A stretch of 64,000 bases of DNA, from NCBI RefSeq assembly GCF_900890705.1, contig NZ_CAAHFH010000001.1, positions 3,224,001 through 3,288,000 of the forward strand. The letters are read 5' to 3'. The translations under genes were made by a program, and so were the position numbers. The notes under the pieces are model-generated. The model had not been told where the DNA came from and did not search any database. It saw only the letters and a list, made by a program, of their open reading frames with translations. Position 1 is the stretch's first letter. The number at the start of each line of letters is the position of its first letter. This document shows, in pieces, positions 1-9,362 of this stretch. This stretch comes from Pontiella sulfatireligans. Lineage in GTDB: Bacteria; Verrucomicrobiota; Kiritimatiellia; Kiritimatiellales; Pontiellaceae.

Positions 1-967
1 AGATCGTGAGATAGTTCTTGGTTCGCTCCACACTTTGGGGGAAATGAAGAAATTCCGACATGCCTTTTCCACGATTTGGTTGAGCGGTCCGGGTTCGAGA
101 ATATTCCATTGCCGCTTTTATAGCCTCTCCATCCCCCATGAGCCCTATTTTATGAACTGCTTTCTCGAACCATCCTTTCTTAGGGAGCGTTCCGGGAATC
201 GTTCGCCCCAAATCGACAAACATGATCGTTAGCACCTCTTTCTCAAAATCATATGCAGCAGAAAGCCACCACTTGTCGATATCCACCGGATATGCAGAGC
301 CATAGGCATGACCTTGGGTATTTGTTATCGCTTCAGACAATCCTTCGTAAAGTGCCTGTCGCTGTCTCGGCGATAACGTTTGACCGAACCTTTTCTCTAT
401 CCTTTCCCGCAATTCTCCAGTTTTTTTTGTATCGGTTACGCTCTTCCCAGAAAAAAACTTTAAAAAGCTCCTTCTGTGTTCGTATTCAAGATCATCAGGT
501 GCTTCAACTCCAAATAACTCGAAAAATCCCATCTGGGAAAGGAGCCTCTTTATTTCCGGCTCCCACCCATCAGGCTTGGGGCGCATATACTGAAGACCCT
601 TCCGGTCATTCAAGTGGGAGGTTTCTGCAGCAATTAGCAACGCCGCTGATGGTTCAAGCTCCGTGATATTATCGAAATTAATCGCTCGCAACCGTTTATC
701 GCATTTTGAAAACTTCCTTATTTCTGCGCAGGCATTAATCAACGCTGCATGATTGTGTTGCAGCGAGCAGACCGTTGGCATCTCTACAATATAGCCTCCT
801 TTTACCTTTCTGGTTATAGTGAGATCAAAACGACACCGCCGGGAAAGAAGATGAGAGGTTCTTTTGTTTTTTCTTTTGGGAAGTCTCCGATGCCGTTGCC
901 TTAATATTTTCCTGGCACGAGTCTTTTCAATTTTTATGTGATGAGCTTTGTCGATGAGTTTTTTCAT
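1..967 (-). CDS. GHKL-type ATP-binding protein (5' part; 3' end beyond window)
   Basis: I read this gene by translating the complement. It opens with ATG at 967, directly after an in-frame stop at 980-982, and stays open to base 1, about 322 residues. The N-terminus is very basic (residues 1-50). The next stretch includes LEPSAALLIAAE, which resembles the STAS-like part of some ATPases. Residues about 210-225 (QALYEGLSEAITNT followed by GHAY) fit the N-box of a HATPase_c (histidine-kinase/anti-sigma type) fold. MFVDLGRTIP fits the D-x-G box and NRGKGMSEFL the glycine-rich lid. No phospho-acceptor histidine domain is visible, so it is more likely an anti-sigma-like or stand-alone ATPase than a sensor kinase. 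It is AT-richer than the rest of the window, which suggests transfer. No strong ribosome-binding site precedes the ATG. Confidence 0.72.
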   Translation of the reverse strand, partial: MKKLIDKAHHIKIEKTRARKILRQRHRRLPKRKNKRTSHLLSRRCRFDLTITRKVKGGYIVEMPTVCSLQHNHAALINACAEIRKFSKCDKRLRAINFDNITELEPSAALLIAAETSHLNDRKGLQYMRPKPDGWEPEIKRLLSQMGFFELFGVEAPDDLEYEHRRSFLKFFSGKSVTDTKKTGELRERIEKRFGQTLSPRQRQALYEGLSEAITNTQGHAYGSAYPVDIDKWWLSAAYDFEKEVLTIMFVDLGRTIPGTLPKKGWFEKAVHKIGLMGDGEAIKAAMEYSRTRTAQPNRGKGMSEFLHFPQSVERTKNYLTI

Positions 968-981
968 GGCTTTAACGGATT

Positions 982-1130
982 AATCAATATCCAGTTCCGT
1001 GAGGGCGTTCACGATCTTCATTATTTCGAGGCTTACGGTGTTGACGCGCTGGGTCACTTTCGCTTGGCAACTGGATTATGTAAACTGGCACCCAAGCCGC
1101 AAGAATGTTCTGAAGTGCGCTCATGCTGAA
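982..1130 (-). other. Short upstream ORFs, possibly one frameshifted small gene
   Basis: On the minus strand an ATG at about 1124, preceded by GGGGAA, opens a 46-codon frame starting MSALQNILAAW. Its second half reads poorly. A different frame over the same second half gives a natural-looking helical sequence (TQRVNTVSLEIMKIV, then NALTELDID and a stop) ending just before the ATPase gene. The two halves may be one small gene broken by a frameshift, or neither may be real. No function can be assigned. Confidence 0.2.
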
Positions 1131-1321
1131 AGTTCCCCTGATAGCTGGACTATAAATCAATCTATAGAAATTAGGTGATTATGCAGCGCAAGTAAATGGT
1201 CTGCTCACGAAATGATATGTCAGCAGGTCACTCCCTAAAACGCTCTACAAAGAAACCAGAAGATCCAATCACATTTTTACGAGAACATCCCTTGCGCTTC
1301 TCTGCGCTCTTTTTCGGTCAA

Positions 1322-1372
1322 CAAAACTTGCTATTCATGCGCAACGAAGCTGGAAGCATCGTCTACGAAAAA
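1322..1372 (-). repeat. Degenerate single copy of the GTAGACGGAGCT palindrome family
   Basis: Read on the minus strand, 1367 downwards gives GTAGACGATGCTTCCAGC, followed by a sequence resembling the spacer of the intact element at 29673-29749 (shared GCATGA). Only one arm is recognisable; the second has decayed or was never present. Confidence 0.45.
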
Positions 1373-1374
1373 GA

Positions 1375-1407
1375 AAACCCGGAGTTCCTTGCGGAGGCTC
1401 CGGGTTT
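1375..1407 (-). terminator. Rho-independent terminator kept behind the gltD relic
   Basis: AAACCCGGAG and CTCCGGGTTT form a strong stem, and the minus-strand transcript continues into a T-rich run. The stem is nearly the same as the one behind the intact gltD (14378-14415). This supports the idea that the relic and its terminator came from one duplicated gltD end. Confidence 0.75.
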
Positions 1408-1428
1408 GGCCATCGGGATATAAACCGA

Positions 1429-1692
1429 TTACGGCAGGACGGTGTCGCCCATCAAATACATATCCACCTCACGCGCGGCGCCTCGGCCTTCGGTGATGGC
1501 CCAGACGACGAGCGACTGCCCGCGTTGGGAGTCGCCGGCAGCGAAGACGCCTTCCAATTGGCGGTGTAGACTTCGTGCTCGGAATGACCCCTCAGATTAC
1601 GGCCTTCAACGGGAATGTTGCGCGGCTTGGCGGCACCGTTGACCAATACGACAGTGCTCAACTGTTTCATCAGCTCTTCGTCGGAAATGATG
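1429..1692 (-). pseudogene. Relic of a second gltD (glutamate synthase small subunit)
   Basis: Read on the minus strand, the sequence just after the stop of the upstream dikinase-like gene gives an internal piece of GltD ([19 protein letters not shown]) matching [19 protein letters not shown] in the intact gene at 14437-15909. It then jumps directly to the C-terminal piece (EHEVYTAN). After one frame change this continues as [20 protein letters not shown] and ends in MGDTVLP, like the intact protein. So a large internal section and the whole N-terminal half are missing and at least one frameshift is present. It cannot make a functional enzyme. Which process removed the rest is unknown. Confidence 0.85.
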
Positions 1693-4287
1693 CTACTGCC
1701 GGTCGAAGTAGCAGCTGACTTTCTGATGGAGGGCATCGGCGATGATGCGGATGCCGCCGTCTGGAGCAACATCGGCAACATCGATGACGCGAACGGTGTC
1801 TTCCCATTTTCCGGCGGAGGGGACGAGTTCGAGCAGCTTGTTGGGCGCTTCCTCGAAGAAGGCTTTATTGAGAAAGTTCTCCCCCTTCTCCGGGAAGAGC
1901 GCGAGGTAGAGCATGTCCATTTCGACGAGCTCGTTGAGGAAGTGCGTGCCGAGCGATACGTCGGGCACGAGGCTGTCGTGCATGGCTACGATTTCACAGA
2001 GGATGGAGACGTTGTTGATATCGCTGAAGGAGACGGGGATGCCAAGCGAGGGGCTGCTGGTTCCCCATCGGCCGGGGCCGATGATCATAGTCTTTTTTGA
2101 CGCATTATTTTTGTCGGTGCGGTTAATGTCGCCAATGAGTCGGGCGATTTCGTGGCGCGTGTTGACGGGCAGCTGGCCGTAGCGGCTGGGAACGACATAG
2201 ATGAAACGGTCGATCTTCCCGACGCGGCTATGGCCGACCACGGCGCCGTGCGCCGCGACGATGCGGTCGTCGTCGTCCACATCGAGCTCGGGCAGTTCGA
2301 TGGATTCGGACCCATGCACCTGAAGCGGGCGGCACTGGAGGAGGTTGATGCAGTAGCTGCCGTCTTCCATGAAGTTGCCGGCAAATTCGATGTCGACAGG
2401 ATAGCTGTATGCGGTTTCGAGGGTGTCGAGGATTTCGTGCATGTCGGCCACGAAGGGGGTTTCGCCGAGCAACTTGTCGAAGGTCAGGACGCGGTGAGGC
2501 GTTGCGCCGCGCGGCTGAGTGGGGTCGAGCGAGGTGAACATATCAACGCGGAGGTTGTCGGCATCCCGGGTCACATCCATGAAATAGTCGGAGACTTCCT
2601 GGTTGGCTTCCAAGTCGAGATAATCAACGCGGCGCTGGGTGTATTGGGCGACTTCGTCGAAATTGGCCTCTGGGCGCTTGTCGGGTGCGTTGAGGGCGAC
2701 GATGCGGGTGTAGTCGTCGTCGGAACGGTCGACGGCGCGCGTACCGAGCCCGAAGACGAGGCGGATGACGCCGGCCTTGGGATCGATGCTTTCGTGCCAG
2801 GCGTAGGGGTTGAAGGAAAAGCCGACACCGGCCATTTCGGGATAGAAGTTGCGGCCATGCATGGTGCCGGAGACGCGCATGACGAGCAGCGCCATCTGTT
2901 CGTCCTTGTCGAGCATGCCTCGGCGGGAGCGGTAGCGCAGCGCCTGCTCGCTCATCGAGCTGGCGTAGATGCGTTTTACGGCTGCGACAAAGTCCTGCAT
3001 ACGGCGATCACGCGGTCCTTGGTTAACGCAGAAGACGCTTTCGTATTTCCCGGCGAAGGAGTTGCCGAAGTTGTCTTCGAGCAGCGAACTCGACCGCACG
3101 ATGAAGGGCGACTGGCCGAAGTAGTCGAGCATTTCGTCGAACTGCTTCATGATGTGTTCGGGGAATTCGCCGGTAATGATCATGCGGCGCGCCTGCTCGG
3201 CGCCGTCCAGGAATTTTTCGGGGTCGCGCTGGTTCTGACGCACCCACCAGATCCCGTTACGCACGAGGAAGGTGAAAAACGCATCCGATCCAATGAAGAA
3301 AGAGTCTTGCGCCTCGAACAGCTCGATGAAGCGGGGACTGTTCTTTTTCACGATGGATTGCGCGAGCAACATGCCGACGGTTTTGCCGCCGATGAGGCCG
3401 GTTCCGATCATCCGCTTGCGGATGTCGAGAATGTCCTGAAGCGTGAAGTAGCGGGCAATAAGCTTCTGCATATCTTCGTCGCGAGAGATGACCATGCGCA
3501 CAAGCTGCTCGTAGATCGACTTGCCCTTTTCAGGCAAGTCGGGGCGGTATTCGCCCGACCTCAGGAGTTCGCTCGCCTGAAGGAACGCGGATTCCCAGAA
3601 GCCGAGGGTGCTGTCGGAGTGCAGGCCGGACCACTTGGCGGACGTCAGGATTTCCGAGATGACGGCGCTGGACATGACGGGAATGAAGGCTTCGCCGTGG
3701 CGGACATGCAGCATGTTCATGGTGGGCGAATAACGGTGCTGCACCTTGATGGGCCGCACATAGAGCTCCCCTTTGTGGCGGTAGAGATCCAGGAAAAGCT
3801 GCGTGGTGTTTTGAATCGGGACGATGGCGCGCGAGGTGTGGTAGTTGCGAAAGACGGCAAAGTAAGTGACCGTCTCCTTGTCGAAGAGATAGGGGCAGGT
3901 GAGCATGAAGAAATTGCCCAGCATTTCGTCGGAATACCAGTCCACCGCCAGCCGCGAGAGGCAGTCGAACACGTAGAACGCGCCCAGCCCAGCCTGTTCA
4001 ATGACACCGTGAATGGATGCTATGAAATTTTCAAAGCCTTCCTCCGGATCGAACTCGTGGATTTCTGCTCCCATTTCTGTCGTGACGAGGGCCTCGTGAC
4101 GGGCGAAGCGGAAGTAGACGAGCTTGCGGCCGTTCCTGACCGCCGCCTCGCAATACGGGGTGACGAGTTCTTGGTACTCCTCGATCGAATCGACCTGCCA
4201 GACGATGTTGTCGCCGGTCAGCACGCCCTTAAGAACCTTGTCAAGGCCGGGAAGCCCTGTGGTCAATCCTGCATCTATCGTACTCAT
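1693..4287 (-). CDS. PEP/pyruvate-binding (PPDK N-domain) protein with RecA-like N-terminus
   Basis: This 864-residue protein carries the ATP-grasp-type nucleotide-binding domain of pyruvate phosphate dikinase and PEP synthase. Landmarks are GLIGGKTVGMLLAQ near residue 300, FIVRSSSLLEDNFGNSFAG near 395-415, and a closing DIEFAG...NLLQCRPLQ motif near 640-670. I see no phospho-histidine swivelling motif (GGxTSHAA) and no PEP-binding barrel, so it is not a complete dikinase. Residues about 7-35 (GLTTGLPGLDKVLKG) resemble the start of KaiC/RadA-like RecA folds, but no Walker A follows. The last 180 residues form a further domain (IIGPGRWGTSSPSLG) typical of this uncharacterised family. AAAGGA lies upstream of the ATG. 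It is transcribed in the same direction as the NrpR-like gene, 43 bases downstream of it, so co-transcription is likely. Substrate and reaction are unknown. Confidence 0.8.
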   Translation of the reverse strand: MSTIDAGLTTGLPGLDKVLKGVLTGDNIVWQVDSIEEYQELVTPYCEAAVRNGRKLVYFRFARHEALVTTEMGAEIHEFDPEEGFENFIASIHGVIEQAGLGAFYVFDCLSRLAVDWYSDEMLGNFFMLTCPYLFDKETVTYFAVFRNYHTSRAIVPIQNTTQLFLDLYRHKGELYVRPIKVQHRYSPTMNMLHVRHGEAFIPVMSSAVISEILTSAKWSGLHSDSTLGFWESAFLQASELLRSGEYRPDLPEKGKSIYEQLVRMVISRDEDMQKLIARYFTLQDILDIRKRMIGTGLIGGKTVGMLLAQSIVKKNSPRFIELFEAQDSFFIGSDAFFTFLVRNGIWWVRQNQRDPEKFLDGAEQARRMIITGEFPEHIMKQFDEMLDYFGQSPFIVRSSSLLEDNFGNSFAGKYESVFCVNQGPRDRRMQDFVAAVKRIYASSMSEQALRYRSRRGMLDKDEQMALLVMRVSGTMHGRNFYPEMAGVGFSFNPYAWHESIDPKAGVIRLVFGLGTRAVDRSDDDYTRIVALNAPDKRPEANFDEVAQYTQRRVDYLDLEANQEVSDYFMDVTRDADNLRVDMFTSLDPTQPRGATPHRVLTFDKLLGETPFVADMHEILDTLETAYSYPVDIEFAGNFMEDGSYCINLLQCRPLQVHGSESIELPELDVDDDDRIVAAHGAVVGHSRVGKIDRFIYVVPSRYGQLPVNTRHEIARLIGDINRTDKNNASKKTMIIGPGRWGTSSPSLGIPVSFSDINNVSILCEIVAMHDSLVPDVSLGTHFLNELVEMDMLYLALFPEKGENFLNKAFFEEAPNKLLELVPSAGKWEDTVRVIDVADVAPDGGIRIIADALHQKVSCYFDRQ

Positions 4288-4330
4288 GCGTCGCGTCCTT
4301 TTGTTAACAGCTGTTCCAACCTCCGGAAAA

Positions 4331-5338
4331 TCACCGCAGTGCAGCGAGGCGGTCTTTCAGCTCAGTATTGTGGAAGAGATTATTGAAATCGACCAGCCCG
4401 GACATTGCCCCCGACCGGATGCGCAGCCCGGTCTCCTCGAAGATCGACATCGGGTTGAGCCCGCCAATGATGATCGCGCCGACGCGTTGCGGGCCAACGG
4501 CCACGCCGTAGAGGCTCTGGCCGCGATTGCCGAGGCAGAGCAGGCTGCCGAGCCCGATGGCTTCAAGCTGCTTGGAAATACTGCGGACCGTCTCAACGCT
4601 GTCGGCCGGGAATTCGCGGAAACTCGCGCCAATCCGCCCGTTGCCGGTGGTGACCGCGCCGATGTAGTCGGCCATGCCGCTGCGGATAAAGACGACGAGC
4701 GGATCGATGCTCGTTCCGTCGTAGTGGATGATGTCGACGAAGCGGGAAGGTGCTCCGTCGCGCAATTCAATCAGGCCTCCGAAACGCGAAGACGTGGGAA
4801 CGCCGCGCCGCAACAACACGCCGTTAAGCGTGATTGAGCAAACGGTCCCAACCCCGACATGCCCCTCCGGAACAGTAAAGCTCCCGCACGTTTCGCCGGG
4901 AGAAAACAGCGACAGCATGGTGCCCATAGAATAGCCCTCGGCAAAAACCATTTCGATCAGCTCGAGACGTTCGGTCGTGAATGCATCCAGCGGAATGACC
5001 GAAACATTCACCACCACTGTACCGCGCCGCAAGGCGGGGTCGAAATCCATCCGGTAGGTCATCGCATCGATTTTTCCGGAGAGCAGCCCGATGCCTTCGA
5101 GCACCCGAGAGGCGTCCGCTTCGTGCTTGCCTTTCTCAGTAATGAGCCGTCCACGGCGCCCATGGCTTTCAGTAAAACCTTCTTTGTCGAGTTCACCCAA
5201 ATAAATCCGGACGGAACGTTCGCTAATATCCATACCCTGTCCGATAAGCAATTCGGTGATGCGAGTGCTGCTGAGCACCTGCCCGCTCCGGCTGAGTGCA
5301 TCGAGAATCGCAAGTCGTTTCTTTTGCCGTTTATCCAT
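4331..5338 (-). CDS. NrpR-like transcriptional repressor (DUF128 family)
   Basis: A 335-residue regulator. Residues 1-70 form a winged helix of the NrpR/RNase R type (LAILDALSRSGQVLSS, then ITELL and SERSVRIYLGELDKEG). The remainder is one DUF128/NrpR regulatory domain (GMLSLFSPGE-like and GVGTVCSITLNGVLLRRGV segments, GSLLCLGNRGQSLYGVAVG). In methanogenic archaea NrpR represses nitrogen-assimilation genes and is released by 2-oxoglutarate. Many bacterial members are unstudied. Here it is divergent from gdhA in a nitrogen island, so control of ammonium assimilation is a reasonable inference. GAGGT precedes the ATG. A perfect 14-base palindrome lies 19 bases upstream of the start codon, within the predicted promoter. 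The single DUF128 copy means it should act as a dimer or higher oligomer. Confidence 0.85.
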   Translation of the reverse strand: MDKRQKKRLAILDALSRSGQVLSSTRITELLIGQGMDISERSVRIYLGELDKEGFTESHGRRGRLITEKGKHEADASRVLEGIGLLSGKIDAMTYRMDFDPALRRGTVVVNVSVIPLDAFTTERLELIEMVFAEGYSMGTMLSLFSPGETCGSFTVPEGHVGVGTVCSITLNGVLLRRGVPTSSRFGGLIELRDGAPSRFVDIIHYDGTSIDPLVVFIRSGMADYIGAVTTGNGRIGASFREFPADSVETVRSISKQLEAIGLGSLLCLGNRGQSLYGVAVGPQRVGAIIIGGLNPMSIFEETGLRIRSGAMSGLVDFNNLFHNTELKDRLAALR

Positions 5339-5356
5339 TTAATACCTCATATATAA

Positions 5357-5370
5357 CGGCAATATTGCCG
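5357..5370. promoter_or_regulatory. Perfect palindrome CGGCAATATTGCCG, candidate NrpR-like operator
   Basis: The 14 bases are identical to their own complement. They overlap both plausible core promoters for the repressor gene on the minus strand: TTGTTA (5384-5389) with AATATT (5361-5366), or TTGTAT (5371-5376) with TATATG (5348-5353), each with a 17-base spacer. The first fits better because it leaves the ribosome-binding site in the transcript. A palindrome here suits autorepression. It differs from the GGAA-N6-TTCC operator known for archaeal NrpR. Confidence 0.6.
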
Positions 5371-5406
5371 ATACAAATAGTTCTAACAAGGTTTTTGAAA
5401 AACTAT

Positions 5407-6856
<1,450 letters not shown>

Positions 6857-6871
6857 TCCGAAAAATATGCT

Positions 6872-6936
6872 GGCGGGTTTCCTTGGAAACCCGCCGGATA
6901 TATGGCTTCCTTTTCCGGTTGGGAAAGGAAGTTTTT
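6872..6936 (+). terminator. Tandem hairpins after gdhA
   Basis: GGCGGGTTTCC/GGAAACCCGCC (6872-6895) is a perfect 11-base stem without a T-run. CTTCCTTTTCC/GGAAAGGAAG (6906-6931) is followed by TTTTT and looks like the true terminator. Both lie between gdhA and the NfnA-like gene. Confidence 0.65.
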
Positions 6937-6962
6937 ATACACCGGCTAAGAAGTGGGGAGTT

Positions 6963-7799
6963 ATGAACAAAATTAGAGAAAAGAAGCAGCTATCAGAAAC
7001 CGTGTTTTTAATGCGGGTGGAAGCCCCGTTGATTGCCCGCGAGCGCAAAGCCGGCCAATTCATCATCCTCCAGCTATGCGAGGACTTCGGCGAGCGCATC
7101 CCGCTCACCATCGCCGATGCCGACCCCGCAGCCGGCACCATCACCCTCATTTTCCAAGCCGTCGGCAAGACAACAAAGAAACTCGCATTGATGAATGCTG
7201 GCGAAAAAATCGCCGCACTCGTCGGCCCGCTCGGCACCCCGACCCATATTGAAAACTTCGGCACCGTCGTCTGCGTCGGCGGCGGCATCGGCGTTGCGCC
7301 GCTCCACCCCATTGCACAAGCCATGAAAGCCGCCGGCAACAAGGTCATCATCATCATGGGTGCACGCAACAGGGAACTGCTCATCCTCGAAAACGAAATG
7401 CGCGCCATCGCCGATGAACTCATCATCTGCACCGACGACGGATCGGTCGGCCGAAAATGCCTCGTCACCGAACCGCTAAAGGAACTATGCGAGCAAGATC
7501 CCAAACCGGATTTGGCCGTTGCCATCGGCCCGCCCGTCATGATGAAATTCTGCGCCGAAACCACGCGCCCCTACTCCGTGCCCACCCAGGTTTCGCTCAA
7601 CACCATCATGGTCGACGGCACCGGAATGTGCGGAGGCTGCCGCGTAACCGTGGGCGACGAAACCAAATTTGTCTGCGTCGACGGCCCCGAATTCGACGGC
7701 CACCTCGTCGACTTCGACAACATGATCAACCGGCTCAGCTCCTACAAGAAGCAGGAAGCGCACAGCTGTAAAATCGGACTCGAAGGAGACTCCCAATGA
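6963..7799 (+). CDS. nfnA: NfnA-like FAD/NAD(P)-binding oxidoreductase subunit (SudB type)
   Basis: This 278-residue protein belongs to the ferredoxin-NADP reductase-like family that pairs with GltA/NfnB/SudA proteins. The N-terminal half is the FAD-binding barrel (AGQFIILQ, RIPLTIADAD). The middle is the nucleotide-binding fold (VVCVGGGIGVAPLHP). The C-terminus carries an iron-sulfur cysteine cluster, MCGGCRVTV with a further cysteine at FVCVDGPEFDGH. In NfnAB, NADH and NADPH oxidation are linked to ferredoxin by flavin-based electron bifurcation; in other organisms the same architecture is a sulfide dehydrogenase. Sequence alone does not separate these. The start at 6963 has GTGGGGAG just upstream; the frame is open further upstream but includes terminator sequence. 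Its stop overlaps the start of the partner gene (ATGA). Confidence 0.85.
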   Translation: MNKIREKKQLSETVFLMRVEAPLIARERKAGQFIILQLCEDFGERIPLTIADADPAAGTITLIFQAVGKTTKKLALMNAGEKIAALVGPLGTPTHIENFGTVVCVGGGIGVAPLHPIAQAMKAAGNKVIIIMGARNRELLILENEMRAIADELIICTDDGSVGRKCLVTEPLKELCEQDPKPDLAVAIGPPVMMKFCAETTRPYSVPTQVSLNTIMVDGTGMCGGCRVTVGDETKFVCVDGPEFDGHLVDFDNMINRLSSYKKQEAHSCKIGLEGDSQ

Positions 7800-9280
7800 C
7801 CCACCTCTCCCCCGAACAATTGGCACAAGCGGCTATACGCACCCTGGAAAAAACCTCGGAAACGCTCACCCCGAAAGAACGCATGGCGATCCCGGCGCAG
7901 GAAATGCCCACACAAGATCCCGCCGAGCGCCGCTCCAACATGAATGAAGTCGCGCTGGGCTACAGCCCCGAGCAAGCCCGGGCCGAAGCATTGCGCTGCC
8001 TGCAATGCAAAACAGCGCCCTGCATTGCCGGCTGCCCCGTCGGCATTGATATCCCCGGCTTTATTCAGGCCATAGCCGATGGCGACAACAAAAAGGCCAT
8101 TGATATCATTAAAATAGACAGCCTCCTCCCTGCGGTCTGCGGGCGCGTCTGCCCGCAGGAGACCCAGTGCCAGGCCCCCTGCACCGTCGGCAAAGTGCTC
8201 AAATCGGTCGACAAAGCCGTCAACATTGGTCGCCTCGAACGCTATGTTGCCGACTGGGAGCGGGAAAACCGCCTGATTGAAATCCCCGCCATCAAACCCG
8301 ACACCGGCAAGAAGGTCGGCATCATCGGGACCGGCCCCGCCGGACTCACCGTCGCGGCCGATATACGGCGCGAAGGCCACGACGTCACCCTCTTTGAAGC
8401 CTTCCACAAACCCGGCGGCGTAATGGTCTACGGCATCCCCGAATTTCGGCTGCCCAAAGCCATCGTGCAGCAGGAGATCGATGCGCTCACCGCCATGGGC
8501 TGCGAACTCAAAACCAACTTCGTCATCGGCCGCACCCGGAAAATTCAGGATCTGCTAGACGAGGACGGCTTCGACGCGCTCTTTATCGGCACCGGCGCCG
8601 GGCTGCCGCGCTTCATGAACATCGAGGGCGAAAACCTCGTCGGCGTCTACTCAGCCAACGAATACCTCACCCGCTCCAACCTCATGCGCGCCTACGACAA
8701 GCAGCGCGCCGATACGCCCATCTTTGACTCCGAAAAAGTCGCCGTGCTCGGTGGCGGCAACGTCGCCATGGACGCCGCGCGCACCGCCGTGCGCCTCGGC
8801 GCCAAGGAAGTGCACCTCATCTACCGCCGCACCGAGGTCGAAATGCCCGCCCGCGTCGAAGAGGTGCACCACGCAAAAGAAGAAGGCGTCATCTTCCACA
8901 TGCTCGAAAATCCCAAGCGAATTCTGAGCGATGAAAAAGGCTGGGTCAACGGCATCGAGTGCCTCCGCTACGAACTGGGCGAACCCGACGACTCGGGTCG
9001 CCGCCGCCCCATCGCCATCGAAGGCAGCGAATTCGAGATCGACCTCGATACCGTCATCGTCGCTATCGGCAACGACTCCAATCCGCTCATCCGCCAAACC
9101 ACTCCCGGGCTCGAAACCAATAAATGGGGCAATATCGTGGCCGACGAAAACGGAAAATCGTCCATCGACCGCATCTATGCCGGCGGCGACATCGTCCTCG
9201 GCGCCGCCACCGTCATCCTCGCCATGGGCGAAGGCCGCAAAGCCGCCGCCGCCATGAACGAAATGCTCGCCAACATCTGA
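7796..9280 (+). CDS. nfnB: NfnB/GltA-like NADPH-dependent flavoprotein, iron-sulfur subunit
   Basis: A 494-residue partner of the preceding subunit, homologous to the small subunit of glutamate synthase. Cysteine groups near residues 65-125 (CLQCKTAPCIAGCPVG and CGRVCPQETQCQAPC) should hold two [4Fe-4S] clusters. An FAD-binding motif follows (VGIIGTGPAGLTVAA), then an NADP(H) motif (VAVLGGGNVAMDAAR) and the closing FAD motif IYAGGDIVLGAATV. Such proteins are often labelled homotetrameric glutamate synthase (GltA). Because a SudB/NfnA partner is fused by a 4-base overlap and a full GltBD is encoded nearby, an NfnB role (transhydrogenase or bifurcating NADPH supply) is more likely. Expression is probably coupled to the upstream gene. 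Confidence 0.85.
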   Translation: MTHLSPEQLAQAAIRTLEKTSETLTPKERMAIPAQEMPTQDPAERRSNMNEVALGYSPEQARAEALRCLQCKTAPCIAGCPVGIDIPGFIQAIADGDNKKAIDIIKIDSLLPAVCGRVCPQETQCQAPCTVGKVLKSVDKAVNIGRLERYVADWERENRLIEIPAIKPDTGKKVGIIGTGPAGLTVAADIRREGHDVTLFEAFHKPGGVMVYGIPEFRLPKAIVQQEIDALTAMGCELKTNFVIGRTRKIQDLLDEDGFDALFIGTGAGLPRFMNIEGENLVGVYSANEYLTRSNLMRAYDKQRADTPIFDSEKVAVLGGGNVAMDAARTAVRLGAKEVHLIYRRTEVEMPARVEEVHHAKEEGVIFHMLENPKRILSDEKGWVNGIECLRYELGEPDDSGRRRPIAIEGSEFEIDLDTVIVAIGNDSNPLIRQTTPGLETNKWGNIVADENGKSSIDRIYAGGDIVLGAATVILAMGEGRKAAAAMNEMLANI

Positions 9281-9299
9281 CCGGCACCCCGAACACAGA

Positions 9300-9336
9300 A
9301 AAACCCGGAGGTTCCATACCTGGAACTCCGGGTTTT
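9300..9336. terminator. Bidirectional terminator between nfnB and carB
   Basis: AAACCCGGAGGTTCC pairs with GGAACTCCGGGTTTT with one mismatch; the loop is ATACCT. T-rich sequence follows on the plus strand and A-rich sequence precedes it, so it can serve both convergent genes. Confidence 0.75.
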
Positions 9337-9362
9337 CCTATGGCCTATAGCCTATAGCCTTT

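Noticed and set aside
1196..1423. 75-codon plus-strand frame with ATG
   Set aside because: It runs through a degenerate palindrome and the terminator of the gltD relic, and has no ribosome-binding site.
2152..4386. 744-codon open frame on the plus strand
   Set aside because: It is fully antisense to the dikinase-like gene; composition makes the opposite strand open. It has no ribosome-binding site or family motif.
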